From: Lantana camara
Lineage: Eukaryota; Streptophyta; Magnoliopsida; Lamiales; Verbenaceae
Direction of reading: 5' to 3'
Assembly (NCBI GenBank): GCA_037501455.1
Contig: CM074858.1
Coordinates: 90,680,501-90,744,500, forward strand
Length of the DNA: 64,000 nucleotides
In this document: positions 48,645-59,947 of the stretch, one piece after another
Layout of the letters: every line of letters starts with the position of its first letter
How positions within the stretch are numbered: position 1 is the first letter of the stretch
Program-made: the position numbers and the translations under genes
Notes under the pieces: generated by a model
Databases searched by the model: none
Told to the model about the DNA's origin: nothing
Seen by the model: only the letters and a program-made list of their open reading frames with translations

Positions 48645-51600
48645 TGTAGCGCCCGAAGCGGCGAGCCACCACATCCCCCGCACCTAGCCTCAAACCCACA
48701 TATGAAATAGAAATCCATACATGAGCCCAAGACTAAGCGAACGGGAACCTACACTCACTCGCTAGGCCAGGCGGAGCTAAGACAGGACCAGAGCGCGCAA
48801 GAAAAAAAAAGAAAAAAACAAAGAACGGAAGCATATAACAAAATCCAAGAAGATAAATCCACAAAATATACAAAATAGAAATTCGTACATAATTCATTAA
48901 CAAATGCATAACATATACATACTTCAATTACCACAATCGAATCATATACAAAAGCATGACTGAATGCAAATGAAAATACAACTCGAACTAGAAGACTTGA
49001 ACCCGACCGACTCAAGACTCGCAAAACCATTTTCCAAAAAGATCTCATATTTATACGTATGTTCATATCTTCGTAAGTTTGAAAACTCGAAAGGATTCAT
49101 AGATTCAAAAACGCATATGGATTCATATTAAAATTCATAGGGATTCATATTAAAACTCATATGGATTCTTATATTCATAATAATTCAAACCTTAACATAA
49201 AATCTCTTATTGAAATCGAAAGATCCTATCCCGTTTCATAATCAAAATAACAAAAGAATTCAAATACCCGGCGAGTACGGGTCAACTTTAACAAAAGAAT
49301 TCATAAGAATCGTAATGAAACATAAATACATAAAATTCATAAAACACATATTCCCGTATTCCATCCACCTTCTCCGAAAGTCTGCACGCGGGTTACGGGC
49401 CCACATCGTGCAACTCGATACCGATATGTGGGGTAGCGATCCCGCAACGTACCTTAGGGAGCACGTGCATAGGGGTGATAACCGGCGACCCCAACAGCCG
49501 CACCGGGTCTCCCTTACCCACGCCTCCAGGGCCCAGAGATTCATAAGATTCATAAGGATTCGTAAGATTCATAAGGATTCATACCTAACTCGTAAAACCT
49601 AGAAACATACGATTTATACTTAAGAAACATACCATAAGAAACATACCTTACCGTGTAACTCGGCATATGCTATACACATACCTCTCCGTGTCTTCCTAAT
49701 TCACAATATGCTGAGGGAAATCCATATTTTGCTTAACGATACACGGTTTGGAGCATAGCCTCGTTGCAAAACCATTTTAAACTTATATACGCCCATACGT
49801 ATAATTTCAGAAGGATTCATATCAAATCGAATTAACAAAATTCATAACATATCGTAAGACACATATTTAATATAAATATAGTATATATTCGCATGCGGGC
49901 TTGAAAACGAGCATATAGGGTTGTAGGTCGCTTTAACTAAAACAAAAATCCTAAAACCTCACCTTTTACCGAAAGTGCTCAGGAGTGAGCATTGACGACC
50001 AAGAAAAAGCTAAATGGTGGATCCGACACTTCCCGAACCCAAATCTGGGACAAACAAATACATACTCAAGACTTAGACTCAATCATGAACCAATTAGAAG
50101 CACGTCGACTTATACTAATGCAAACGGATGCAATGCATATCATATAGATTCATACTTAGGTGTATCAGAGCAAACAAGGAAATATCACATAAGGAATTCA
50201 AGGATAAAACTCATATCATATTAAATAAGCTCATAATGTATCATATATTAACATACCATATGCATTCATAAGCTTGAAGTTCAAAGAAATGACAAGAGAT
50301 GCAAGAAAGTGTTAAGCGTTTCATATATTGATCATAAATTCACTACACTTAGCAAACAAGGTCATAAACTTAAAATAATTAATGAAACATAACATATTAC
50401 AACATATTAACATATTAGGATCACAATCGGGGTGGGAATTAATGAGAAAAACGAAATAAAAGCACAAAATAGGGCTTCGAGTGAAAAGGGGCCAAAGCTG
50501 ATAGATTTCCGAAACGGACAAGCTGTACGAAAACAGGAATATCTTGAGTTTCAGGAATGGGAATTGAGTTTTGTTTCTTGTAAATGACACTAGACACATA
50601 AATCTATAAAATGGTAGGTGGCTCGAATCATGGTTCAAAGCGAGGCGAAAATGGCGTAGGTTTGAAGTTGAACGAGTGCAGACTCTCGGCGAAGTGGCGA
50701 CACCAAATTAAAATGATTATATCTCACAATATAGAACGGATTTTGGGGTGATTCCAATTGGAGATTGTTCTATACTCAACAAGGTTAGACATATCCAAAA
50801 ATAAGCTCAAACGGAGTTCATATGAAGGGGTAACCCGCCGGGTAAATCAAAAGACAAAAGTTACCAGCCCGGGTAAAACAGTCCAGAAAGTTTCTGCATA
50901 AAGGGGCACCCGCCCGGGGAGTTTTCTTCACAAAATCTACCCGCCCGGGTAGAGGCTTACAGCGGGAAAAAGAGCAAGAACAGGGCTGTTACGAGATGGA
51001 GGAAGAAGGGAAACCAAAGCAGCACATATAGACATGAAATGGAGCATAAAACATGAGCAAATTCTTCACACAAAAGCACATAACAACCGGAAATGAAAGG
51101 GGATGAAAAGGATCAACATGTATGCATGTTAAACTTCAAGAAATGTAAGGTTAAATCATGGAAACTCATATAATACTCATCTACCATGAAATTTAATCTC
51201 ATATACCCAATAATGAAGTTCAAGTGATCAAAAATCATACATCAACTCAATCTATAACCCAAAGATGGCAAGAGATCTCATATATATACACATAACCCTT
51301 ACTATTCACTCCATACATCATATCTCAATCAATAATGATTCAAATTCCGAAATTCTAGAAGTAATAAGACTACAAAAGGATATAGATATCAATCATACAC
51401 TTACCCCTTGAATATGGTTGAGTTTGATGAAGATTTGAGCTCCAGACACTTCCTTGGTGAATAGTGACGAGATGAGAATGGTTTCTCCAAAGTTTGCAGC
51501 TATTTTCCCTTTTTTCCTTGGGTTGAACGAAATGGAGAGAGAATGGAGTGATAGTGTGCTGAGATGGGGTTAAGTGGGATCAAGATTCATGTAAAAAGGT

Positions 51601-52136
51601 TTAAAATTGAAGGACTTATGGGCAATTTAGTGAAAGGTGGTCATTTAGGCACTCGTAGCTTGTTTCGGTCAAATTTAGGAGTATCAAATGGGCTTAGAAA
51701 AATATAAGGCTAGGTTCAATAGCTTTCAAATCTCGTTACGAGTCCGGCGCCACTTCCAGAATTCAAATCCGAATTCCCGAGCTCAAGATATGGCCTCCAG
51801 AATCCGAGGCGCGCTAAAACTCGTTAGGCCCTCGAATCCCCAAAGACAAAGAATGGTCTCCGACCAATTCAAACAAGTATAAACGAATAATATAAACACG
51901 TTAACGAGTTTATAAATCACATAATTCAAGTATATCACATATTTACGAAGTTCAGAATTAAAAATCAAGTAGTAGAAATTAAATACGAAAATTAAAGTGT
52001 AAAACTCAAATGTTAACGGCATATAAATCACTTAAACAATTAAATAAACACATAAGTTAAATCAAAAGGAAATAAAACGTCGGTAAACCCTCAAGTGACG
52101 TCATACCTGGTTTGCCGAAGAAACTGGGGTGTCACA
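48645..52136 (-). repeat. LARD-2 5' LTR
   Basis: 3492 bp, nearly identical to 42097-45725 but lacking about 150 bp at 49020. The missing block is the one that holds the CCCCCTCAC/TCAGTC stem and a TATATATA box, so this 5' LTR may have lost its core promoter. Confidence 0.93.
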
Positions 52137-52659
52137 AATACATAGCTTTCTGAGAAGCTGTTGAGTTTTCTTGGGATTTCATGTTGTTTTAGAAATCCAT
52201 GTCTTACAAGAGAATTATATTTCCTTTGGGTTTCATATTGCTTCCGAGACCATATATGGTAAGGACATTAGATTTTCTTGGGATTTCATATTGCGGAGAA
52301 ATTCATATCGTACAAGAAAATCGGAGGACCGACAATGAAATAGCATATTTGGGTTATATTTTGGATGTTATTTCTTTCTACACCACCACGTTTGAATTCA
52401 TATCAGTGGAAGTTGCTGGTATTTGTGACCATGGAAGGTCTTGTATTAATAAAGGATGCAATCACTGACATGATCTGATATTTAGTGGCTTTCGCAAGAC
52501 CTGATTGTTTAAAGTCTTGTTTATTGCCGTATTGTTTTTCAAAATCTGCGGCCACAATCAAATTTTTGTGTTTAATTTAGCCCGAGAGTCATTTTGATTA
52601 AAAATGTGTCTTTTTTTTTTTGGAGTCAAAACTTCCATTAATATTTTCCAATGGGAGAC

Positions 52660-53135
52660 TGTAAGAATATTTCTTATTGGACTTCTATTAATTGATGGTT
52701 GTATTAAAATAAAACGGGCTAAATAAATACTGTTAATGGGACTAGACTTATCAGGCCTATTTATTTGACCCACTATCTTTAAAGGCTTGATTTTAGTAAA
52801 TGTGGTCTGATAGCTGGTGTAGGCCCACTCTAGAAAGCCCGTGATGGGAGGGCTTCTAGGGTCTTATATATCGTGGCTAGGTCCCCTCTTTACTCCATGT
52901 TCTTGATATCCGCTTTCCCATTAAGCTGTCAACTATTAGTGAGAGAAGGAGAGGAAGATCTAACCAGAGGAACATATCATACCATGTGCAATTGTTCAAC
53001 AACACCGGTAATAATCTGATTTAATAAAATGGAATTCAAGTACGTTTGTACTCTCGATTATATCGGTATATCTATACTTTTAATCGTCTTGGTGTTCTAA
53101 ATTCATGGTGTTGATCTTAGCAAAAATTTCTTACA
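52660..53135 (+). repeat. Right LTR of the outer nested element
   Basis: 476 bp, preceded by the purine tract CCAATGGGAGAC. It pairs with 21357-21832. Confidence 0.93.
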
Positions 53136-53137
53136 GT

Positions 53138-54093
53138 GATTACGAACAGTCCCCTAAGGTATGACGAATATACATATTCTCCCTTGAGGTTGAGAAATTA
53201 TAAACACCCTCCTTGAGGTTTACACTCTCTCACACAAATTACCCAAACCATTAATAACGGTGTTAAATTTTGATGACGTTAGCAAAATTATTTTTAAAAA
53301 TTTCAATCCTACCCTTAGGGGGTAAATTTTAATAATATTGAAAATATGATGATATATTTGTAATATTAGTTAAATTTGTATTTTTTAATTTTAAAAAATA
53401 TAATTTAATATAATATTTATATTTTATCTATAAGTATAAGTCGAAATAGATATTTCATGCATATTAATTCCACAACATATCTTTATGTTTTAGTTTTAAA
53501 AATATTCTGCATAAGTTTCTATATTTAAACTTATTTGTTTGAGAATAACAAAATTTTTCTCTGGAATATAATAGAAAACTATAACAAACACATAAATATC
53601 AATCAAATGCATTAGTAAATTCACATAGATATCCATTAGAGTTATTTAAACAAATACTTTAAGCGTTGGTGATCCATAATACATCTACCGTACATACAAA
53701 CAATAACATTCCAATATAAATGTACATGTCCAATTTAAAAAAAAAAAAAAAATTAACATTCATAAACTTTAAGTATGAAATTAGTTCATCATAAAAATAT
53801 TAAAATATTATTAAGTAACATTTTTTTTAAAAACAAAAAAATATTAGATAGTTACAAAACTCAAGTATTTATATCAAACCCTCAAAAAATTTCAATATTT
53901 GCATTAACCCCATTATCTTAATTTTTTTTTTTTACATATACCCCCTTGAGTTTCAGCATATGAATGGTAAAATAGTAAAATCATACATTCTGTTAAAATT
54001 TAAAGGAGGAAATAACCGGGAAAATTTCGTAATTTCTCAAACCTTATGGAGAAATCTATGATTTCGCCATATATCAGGGACAATTCGTAATTA
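53138..54093. mobile_element. TIR element of about 0.95 kb (MULE/MITE-like)
   Basis: The left end TGATTACGAACAGTCCCC and the reverse complement of the right end (ATTACGAATTGTCCCTGATA) match imperfectly, and further inward both have GAGAAATTA. The left end abuts the outer LTR, so it may be a few bases short. No transposase; the body is AT-rich with poly-A/T runs. No target duplication could be tested. Confidence 0.55.
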
Positions 54094-54118
54094 TTCCTAT
54101 TTTTATATATAATTTGAC

Positions 54119-54295
54119 TACGTTGAAGTTTTGTTATTCTCAACATTTTCAAAGTGGGGAATTTGAAGTTATACTGTTAAATAGAATTTGATTATATTGC
54201 AGTTTTGTTTTACTTAGCCTTCTCTTGGTGGGGAATTAGGAGTTATAGTTATGTTATTCTCAACCTTTTTTTTAGTGGGAAATTAGTAGTTATAC
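54119..54295 (+). repeat. Three diverged tandem repeats upstream of H1
   Basis: The pattern (GTTTTGTTATTCTCAACNTT..AGTGGGGAATT..AGTTATA) occurs three times with strong divergence. A related line (ATTGATTACATTGCAGTT) occurs at 21320, left of the outer LTR element. Confidence 0.5.
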
Positions 54296-54879
54296 ATTGT
54301 GGGTTAAGTGGAGATATCAAATTTCAATTTAGCCTCAAAATTATCCATGATCATGGGGTATTTTAGCTACACCAAAAAATTAGTGTTTTAGTGTCATGAA
54401 ATTTTCAAAATCTAAATCATATTATATTACTAAAATCTTTTAAAACTTTGTAGGAGTATATTAGTAATTTGATAAATTGAAAATAATCTATTCTTTTTTA
54501 AACAAATACTTAATTAATTACTTTTTACTCGTCGTTGTTTTTACCATTGCGATTTCTAACGATTTTAAATTTACATTAACTCTTTTACAAATAGGAAGTT
54601 CGCAAACATTCTTAAAGAATTTGTTTTATGCCCCTAAGGTGTTTTGGATTACCATTTGTTAGCCTAATTGAATCCACATTACAACCACGAATTCCTAAAT
54701 TTCCATGCAATTAAATTCCAAATAAAATCCATTAAAAATACAAGAATCATTTTGCCCTAATTGAGCGAGAAAACACACCCCCACAAAAAGTTCAAAATTA
54801 ATCTTTCCCCAGCATTCTTTCCCGATAAGATAGCCACTCAGTCGATCCAATTCGTAGGACATCAACGCTACAAATACTC
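54296..54879. other. AT-rich intergenic sequence upstream of H1
   Basis: No element ends or recognised proteins. The open frame beginning at 54761 runs through the H1 promoter and is not considered a gene. Confidence 0.5.
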
Positions 54880-54992
54880 ACACGTGTACGACAGAGATCT
54901 GAATTTGGCAAATCCTCAATCCACGGAGTCTGAAAATGTCCAATCAGAGTTCAGTATCCTAGATGACACGGATCACGCTCTTGCTATATATA
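54880..54992 (+). promoter_or_regulatory. Histone H1 promoter motifs
   Basis: In order: ACACGTGTAC (54880, G-box/ABRE-like), CCAATCAG (54940, CCAAT box), CACGGATC (54967, one base from the plant histone octamer CGCGGATC) and CTATATATACC (54983, TATA). The spacing to the ATG at 55108 leaves a 5' UTR of about 90 nt. The G-box fits ABA/drought control known for the H1.3 type of linker histone. Confidence 0.6.
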
Positions 54993-55107
54993 CCGAGAGA
55001 TACGTCTGCAGTAACCACACATCTCAGAGCATTTTCGATAATTTTCTGTTGCAGTCGGTTACTAAAAATATCTCTTTCTATAATCATTTCTGTGTGTTGA
55101 TTACGTG

Positions 55108-55798
55108 ATGGCGGCGACCGGAGAAGTGGAGAAACACGCGGCGGAGAAGGCCGTGAAAGTGAAGAAAACCAAGGCGGCGCCGAAGGAGAAGAAGGCCAAG
55201 GCTGCTAAAACTGCTGCTCACCCACCATACTTCCAGGTATATATCGATATAATATCTGCATATGGTCATTAGTTATCAGTTATCACTTTTATGGGATTGG
55301 ATTTTGGAACATTTAACTGAAAATTTTGAGCAGATGATTAAGGAGGCCCTGCTAGCTTTGAATGAGAGGGGTGGATCAAGCCCGTACGCAATCGCGAAGT
55401 ACATGGAGGAGAAGCACAAGGCTGTGTTGCCGGCGAATTTCAGGAAGATTTTGGGCCTTCAGCTGAAGAACTCTGCTACAAAGGGAAAGCTAACCAAAAT
55501 CAAGGCCTCATACAAGTTATCTGAAGCCGGTAAGAAGGAAAAGGCGGTTACCACCAAGCCCGCCGCCAAAAAACCCGCTGCCGCCGCGAAGAAACCCTCC
55601 GCCGTGACCAAAAAACCTGCTGCCGTGGCCAAAAAGCCCAAAACACCCAAGAAACCCGCCGCCGCCGGAACCAAGAGGAAGGCTGAGACCGTGAAGAAGG
55701 TGGCGGCGAAGAAGGCGGTGAAGAAGGCAACTCCGGCGAAGCCGAAAAGCATAAAATCCCCTGCTGCTAAGAGGGCTAGGAAAGCCACCGCTGCTTAA
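55108..55798 (+). CDS. Linker histone H1, stress-inducible H1.3-like, two exons
   Basis: Exon 1 is 55108-55236 and exon 2 is 55334-55798, joined across a 97-nt GT-AG intron in phase 0, giving 197 residues. The basic N-terminus is rich in Lys and Ala. The globular H1 domain (about residues 38-106) runs from HPPYFQ through MIKEALLALNERGGSSPYAI and ends near KIKASYKLS. The intron falls right after PPYFQ. The C-tail has repeated KKPAA/KKP units and ends KPKSIKSPAAKRARKATAA, resembling the short drought-inducible H1.3 class rather than the longer main H1s. It binds linker DNA at the nucleosome in the nucleus. This is the only ordinary host gene in the window, and it has no visible disruption. Confidence 0.95.
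55237..55333 (+). other. H1 intron
   Basis: Starts GTATATATCG and ends TTTTGAGCAG. AT-rich, as plant introns are. Its removal joins CCAG to ATGATTAAGG and restores a continuous H1 globular domain. Confidence 0.92.
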
Positions 55799-55944
55799 TC
55801 ACTGATTTGAAGGGGTCTGTTTGTGAATAGTAGTGATGATCAGGGAAACGTTTAATCTGGTGTTTAGTTGATAGGATTGTCGAGTTTGTGTAGGTATGGT
55901 AATGGACTAATGGGTATATGTCTTTTGTTCTTCAATCCGAATGG

Positions 55945-55950
55945 AATAAA
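55945..55950 (+). terminator. H1 poly(A) signal
   Basis: AATAAA about 147 nt after the stop codon, within a T/G-rich 3' region. Confidence 0.6.
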
Positions 55951-56469
55951 CTAGTTTTGCTTGAAAACGTGATTTTTTTAATGGTCTTCAACGTTGTGTT
56001 TCTGGATAATTCTTAGGGTTAACACTGTAGCAATGATGCTTCTGTGTTATAATTGTCATCGGACACTGAATATGCCTTCCTAAATTTTTTGATTATTTTG
56101 GCTCGCGAAAAAAATAAATAAAATGCTTGATTATTTACGCTCAAATATTTGTTTTAGCAATATATTATTCCGTAAAATATGGTTTTTGTTTTTATTTTCT
56201 ACAAAGTATATGTGGTGGTTAATCAACGTACGAGGCCTATAAATTAGTTTACTTTTTTAGAGTTCAATCCATTGTGTGTTAGACAATGGATAGAATGATC
56301 GTGATTTATTTAAACAACCTAGTATTTAATTCCTTGGATTATCATAATGGGTAATAATTAAATTTTTATACTTGCTTTTTCAATTTTGTCCTTTAGCCCA
56401 TCCCAAAAATTATGATTGATTGTTGTAATTATTCGGGCAACATAAGGACACAATTGTCCTTTAAATAAG

Positions 56470-56510
56470 AGCCCAGTGGAGTGGGCTAATTAGCCCAGTG
56501 GAGTGGGCTA
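56470..56510. repeat. Tandem pair of AGCCCA..TGGGCT hairpins
   Basis: AGCCCAGTGGAGTGGGCTA occurs twice with three bases between. Each copy has 6-7 nt complementary arms. TGGGCT also matches the site II element bound by TCP factors, but no gene start follows. The rest of 55960-56726 shows nothing else I can assign. Confidence 0.6.
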
Positions 56511-56734
56511 TTACCAAATTTGATTCCATTAGACACACAAGGCCTGCGGGCCTGCACAGGACCGCGACCCAATAAAAGAAGCGTTATTTTTTTCTTCGAT
56601 GATTTTTATTATTTTAATATTATTTATTGTGAACTCATAGAAATCATCTACGATTTTTTTTTTATATTTTAATAGGAGTCAGATATCATCTACGACTCCA
56701 TAATCTTTTAATATTTTTAGAATGGAGTCCTGAC

Positions 56735-57572
56735 CTATGTTTTAAAACTTGGACCGGACGTCAAACCTAAGGTCTTACTGGTTACCGGTTCGACCGGTTG
56801 GATCACCGGTCGAACCGGTATGACGTCATAATTACATAGTTATTAAATTTAATTATATATTTATAAATATAATATTATTTTATTAATAAGACATATAAAA
56901 GCAACCAATTATTATATAAAAGTATAAATATATATATTTATAATCTTAGACACATTTCAATTAAATATCTATATTAGTAAAAATTTAATTAACATCAAAT
57001 AAATAAAACTTAAACAACAAAATCTTTCAAAACATACCTATAACATCTAACCCAACACCCAAGGCCCAAGCCCACCATCCTAAAACCTAATATATATAGA
57101 AATCTAATTGTCATCCAACTAGGTTTTTATTTGGTAGCTGCTGCTTATCATCTCTTTCCTGCTTTTCGTCCCTCTCCTCTTTTATTACTTCTTCAATTTC
57201 TTGTTCAAATTTTTAGTGATACACATTTTTTCTCCAATCCAAAATAAATGAAAAGAATTGATAACAATGATCTGAGCTATTTGTTTTAGCTTTTGAACTT
57301 TCAGATTTTCAAGCAGTCGGCGGATTGCTCAAGCTCTTCAAATGGAGGATTCTTCACTTTATTTTTTATTTTATTTTATTTTTTCTGAAATACCGGTTCA
57401 AAAGGTCCATCATCCGGTGCGGGTCGATTGTTTTACCGGTTTTAACTGGTTTCTACCGGTTCCCACTAGTCCAACCGGCGCCGTTTTTAGGGGGTAGTTC
57501 GAACTGGACAGGCGGCCGGTCACCGATTGAACCGGTCCGACCTGTCGATCCGGTCTGGGTTTTAAAACATAG
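56735..57572. mobile_element. hAT-like TIR element rich in CCGGTT words (838 bp)
   Basis: The ends are inverted: CTATGTTTTAAAAC at left and GTTTTAAAACATAG at right, with further GGACCGG similarity inward. Flanks GTCCTGAC and GTCGTGAC match at 7 of 8 bases, the duplication length of hAT elements. Both terminal parts have many ACCGGTT words; the centre is AT-rich. No transposase. Confidence 0.75.
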
Positions 57573-57580
57573 GTCGTGAC

Positions 57581-58209
57581 AGAGGCCCACGAGTCCAAAC
57601 TTTTTTTTTTCTTTTTTCTTTTTTTTTATTTCGTAAAAATTTTCATGTTATAATTTTTTTAAAATAATTGTGGTGTCGTGGATTCTTTTTCTTTATTTTT
57701 CAAGATGAATTCTAGCTGCGTACTTTTACAGTTTTCTTCGTAACTTTTTTTTATATTCACCGACTCTCTAATTCTTTTTTTCTCCATTTGATATTATCTT
57801 ATTTAATTAATTAATTAATTTATCATAGAAATATATTTATATTAAAAATAATTATAAATTAAGTAGAATATAATTGAAATACATGACATTTCAATACAAT
57901 GCATAAATGAATGAAGCAGAATATGGTTATATCAGAAAGTTTTCTTGAGTTATTAAGTGACAACACAACATTTGCTTAAAACATCAAATACACCATACAA
58001 TTATCATCTATCTCCGGTGAGATGGACCTAGGGATGCAAATAAGCCGAGCTAACTCGAGCTGACAAGGCTTGAGATTGAATTGGGACGATCTCGATCCGA
58101 GCTGCAACGAGCCCGAATCATGCATCGAGTCGATCTCGAGTTCCGTGTGTATATTATGTTATATATATATTATATCATATATTATAGCATATATACAATA
58201 TATATTTAA
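57581..58209. other. Intergenic, poly-T rich, with a hAT-like fragment at 58028
   Basis: Long T runs (57600-57660) and TA-rich DNA. CTAGGGATGCAAATAAGCC at 58028 resembles the fragment at 28601. No gene seen. Confidence 0.5.
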
Positions 58210-59947
58210 GTTGGTTCGAGATGGAGCCACAGTTTTCATTGCTTATATTCTCAACAAACCCAAGGATCAAAGTAAGCTGGAAGAAACGGAAGTAGTGAAG
58301 GAGTTTCCCGAGGTCTTTCCTGAGGAATTGGATTCGTTACCTCCAGAACGGGAAATTGAGTTTGTGATCGACTTGTACCCTAATGCAGAGCCGTACTCCA
58401 AGACTCCGTACCGTATGGCTTCGACCGAGTTGAAGGAGTTGAAGACTCAACTTGATGCGTTGTTGGAGATTGGGTACATTAGACCGAGTTCTTCTCCCTG
58501 GGGTGCACCGGTTTTGTTCGTAAAGAAGAAGGACGGGACTTTGAGAATGTGTATAGACTATAGGGAGTTGAACCGGATGACGATCAAGAACAAGTATCCT
58601 CTTCCACATATTGAGGAGTTGTTTGACATACTTCAGGGATCTAAAGTCTACTCGAAATTGGATTTGAGACAAGGATACTACCAGCTGCGAATCCGAGCAG
58701 AGGATATTTCTAAGATAGGATTTAACACTCGGTACGGGCATTATGAGTTCGTAGTGAGGCCGTTTGGTTTGACTAATGCCCCAGCAGCTTTTATGGATAT
58801 GATGCACAGGATTTTCAGGCCTTTTCTAGATAACTTTGTGGTTATCTTTATTGATGATATCCTGGTTTTCTCTAAGTCTATCGAGGAGCATGCAAGACAC
58901 CTTCAGTTGGTATTGAGGACTTTGAAGGAGCATCAGTTATTTGCCAAATTCAGTAAGTGTGAGTTTTGGATTGACAGGGTGTCTTTCTTGGGTCACGTGA
59001 TTTCGGGTAATGGTTTGGAGGTCGATCCTTCAAAGATTGAGTCGGTTTTGAAGTGGGAGAAACCTAAGAATGTTTCGGAGATCAGGAGTTTCTTGGGATT
59101 GGCAGGTTATTACCGGAGGTTTGTTAAGGATTTCTCCAAGTTAGAAGCTCCTTTAACACGGTTGGCGAAGAAGAATGTGAAATTCGATTGGGAAGAAGAT
59201 TGTGAGAGGAGTTTCACTTTCTTGAAAGAAAAGTTAGTTTCTGCTCCAGTGTTAGCCCTTCCAGAAGGTTCTGAAGGATATGCTATTTTTACGGATGCTT
59301 CTAAGGAAGGCTTGGGATGTGTGTTGACTCAGAAGGGTAAGGTAATTGCTTATGCATCCCGGAAGTTGAAAGAACATGAAAAGAATTACCCGACACATGA
59401 TCTTGAGCTCACCGCCATAGTCTTTGCACTTGGAAAGTGGAGACATTATTTGTATGGGGTGTCTTTCGAGATTTTCACCGACCACAAAAGCCTCAAGTAT
59501 TTATTCACTTAGAAGGATTTGAATATGAGGCAACGGCGTTGGATGGAAAGGTTGGAAGATTATGATTGCACGATTAAGTACCATCCCGGCAAAGCCAACG
59601 TGGTCGCCAATGCACTTAGTAGGAAGGCTAGTGTGTCGAGCTTGGAAGTGGGTGAAAGTAGTGGAATCGAGCCAATTGTTTTAAGGGCTCGAGTTTCTAA
59701 TATTTTGATTCAGCCGGATTTGAAGCACAGGTTGTTTGAGGCTCAGAGTACGGATGTGAAAGTTCAGAAATTTGTAGCTAAGGCAAGAGCTGATCCAAAG
59801 TGTCCATTCGGGTTCGATGAAACCGGTCTTCTTCGTTTCAAGAACCGAGTGGTTGTACCCGAAGAGTGGAAACGGGTATTACTCGAGGAAGCTCACAATC
59901 GGCTTATTTTATCCACCCCGGAGGAAACAAGATGTATAAGGACTTAA
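58210..59947 (+). pseudogene. pol: Gypsy (chromovirus, Tekay/Del-like) reverse transcriptase and RNase H, 5'-truncated
   Basis: Gypsy similarity begins near 58210, just after a TA-rich run; gag, protease and 5' LTR are absent. The frame gives [68 protein letters not shown] and the catalytic FIDDILVFS (58847). RNase H follows with [15 protein letters not shown] and [16 protein letters not shown] at 59510 interrupts the connection to [20 protein letters not shown]. After ANALSRKAS the frame runs to a frameshift near 59898. Otherwise the family motifs are intact, so decay is slight. Confidence 0.93.

Larger units (their letters stand above)
42097..52136 (-). mobile_element. LARD-2: large-LTR gypsy-like element with gag-like zinc-knuckle remnants
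   Basis: Two ~3.5 kb LTRs flank a 2.9 kb internal region. Minus-strand order is 5' LTR (48645-52136), primer site (48625-48636), gag-like remnants, purine tract, 3' LTR. Flanks CATAC (42092-42096) and AATAC (52137-52141) are a 4-of-5 match, an acceptable decayed target duplication. No RT or integrase is visible. LTR ends and inner motifs are shared with LARD-1 and the gypsy LTRs. Confidence 0.88.
21357..53135 (+). mobile_element. Outer LTR retrotransposon split by three later insertions
   Basis: Two 476-bp LTRs lie 31 kb apart. Removing the inserted elements leaves about 6.3 kb in four pieces: 21357-24384, 27624-28014, 40174-42096 and 52142-53135. The primer site is tRNA-iMet type and the 3' purine tract is AATGGGAGAC before 52660, both copia-like. 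I found no gag or pol in the pieces, so it is either very decayed or non-autonomous. The 5-bp flanks (GGTAA left, GTGAT right) do not match, so no target-site duplication is visible. Higher LTR divergence than its inserts fits its being the oldest layer of the nest. Confidence 0.87.

Noticed and set aside
54761..55108. 115-codon open frame upstream of H1
   Set aside because: It runs through the H1 TATA box and 5' UTR and ends at the H1 start; no recognised domain.
55459..55788. 109-codon antisense frame in H1 exon 2
   Set aside because: It is a complement of the Lys/Ala-rich tail; hydrophobic text arises from the antisense of AAG/GCC codons.
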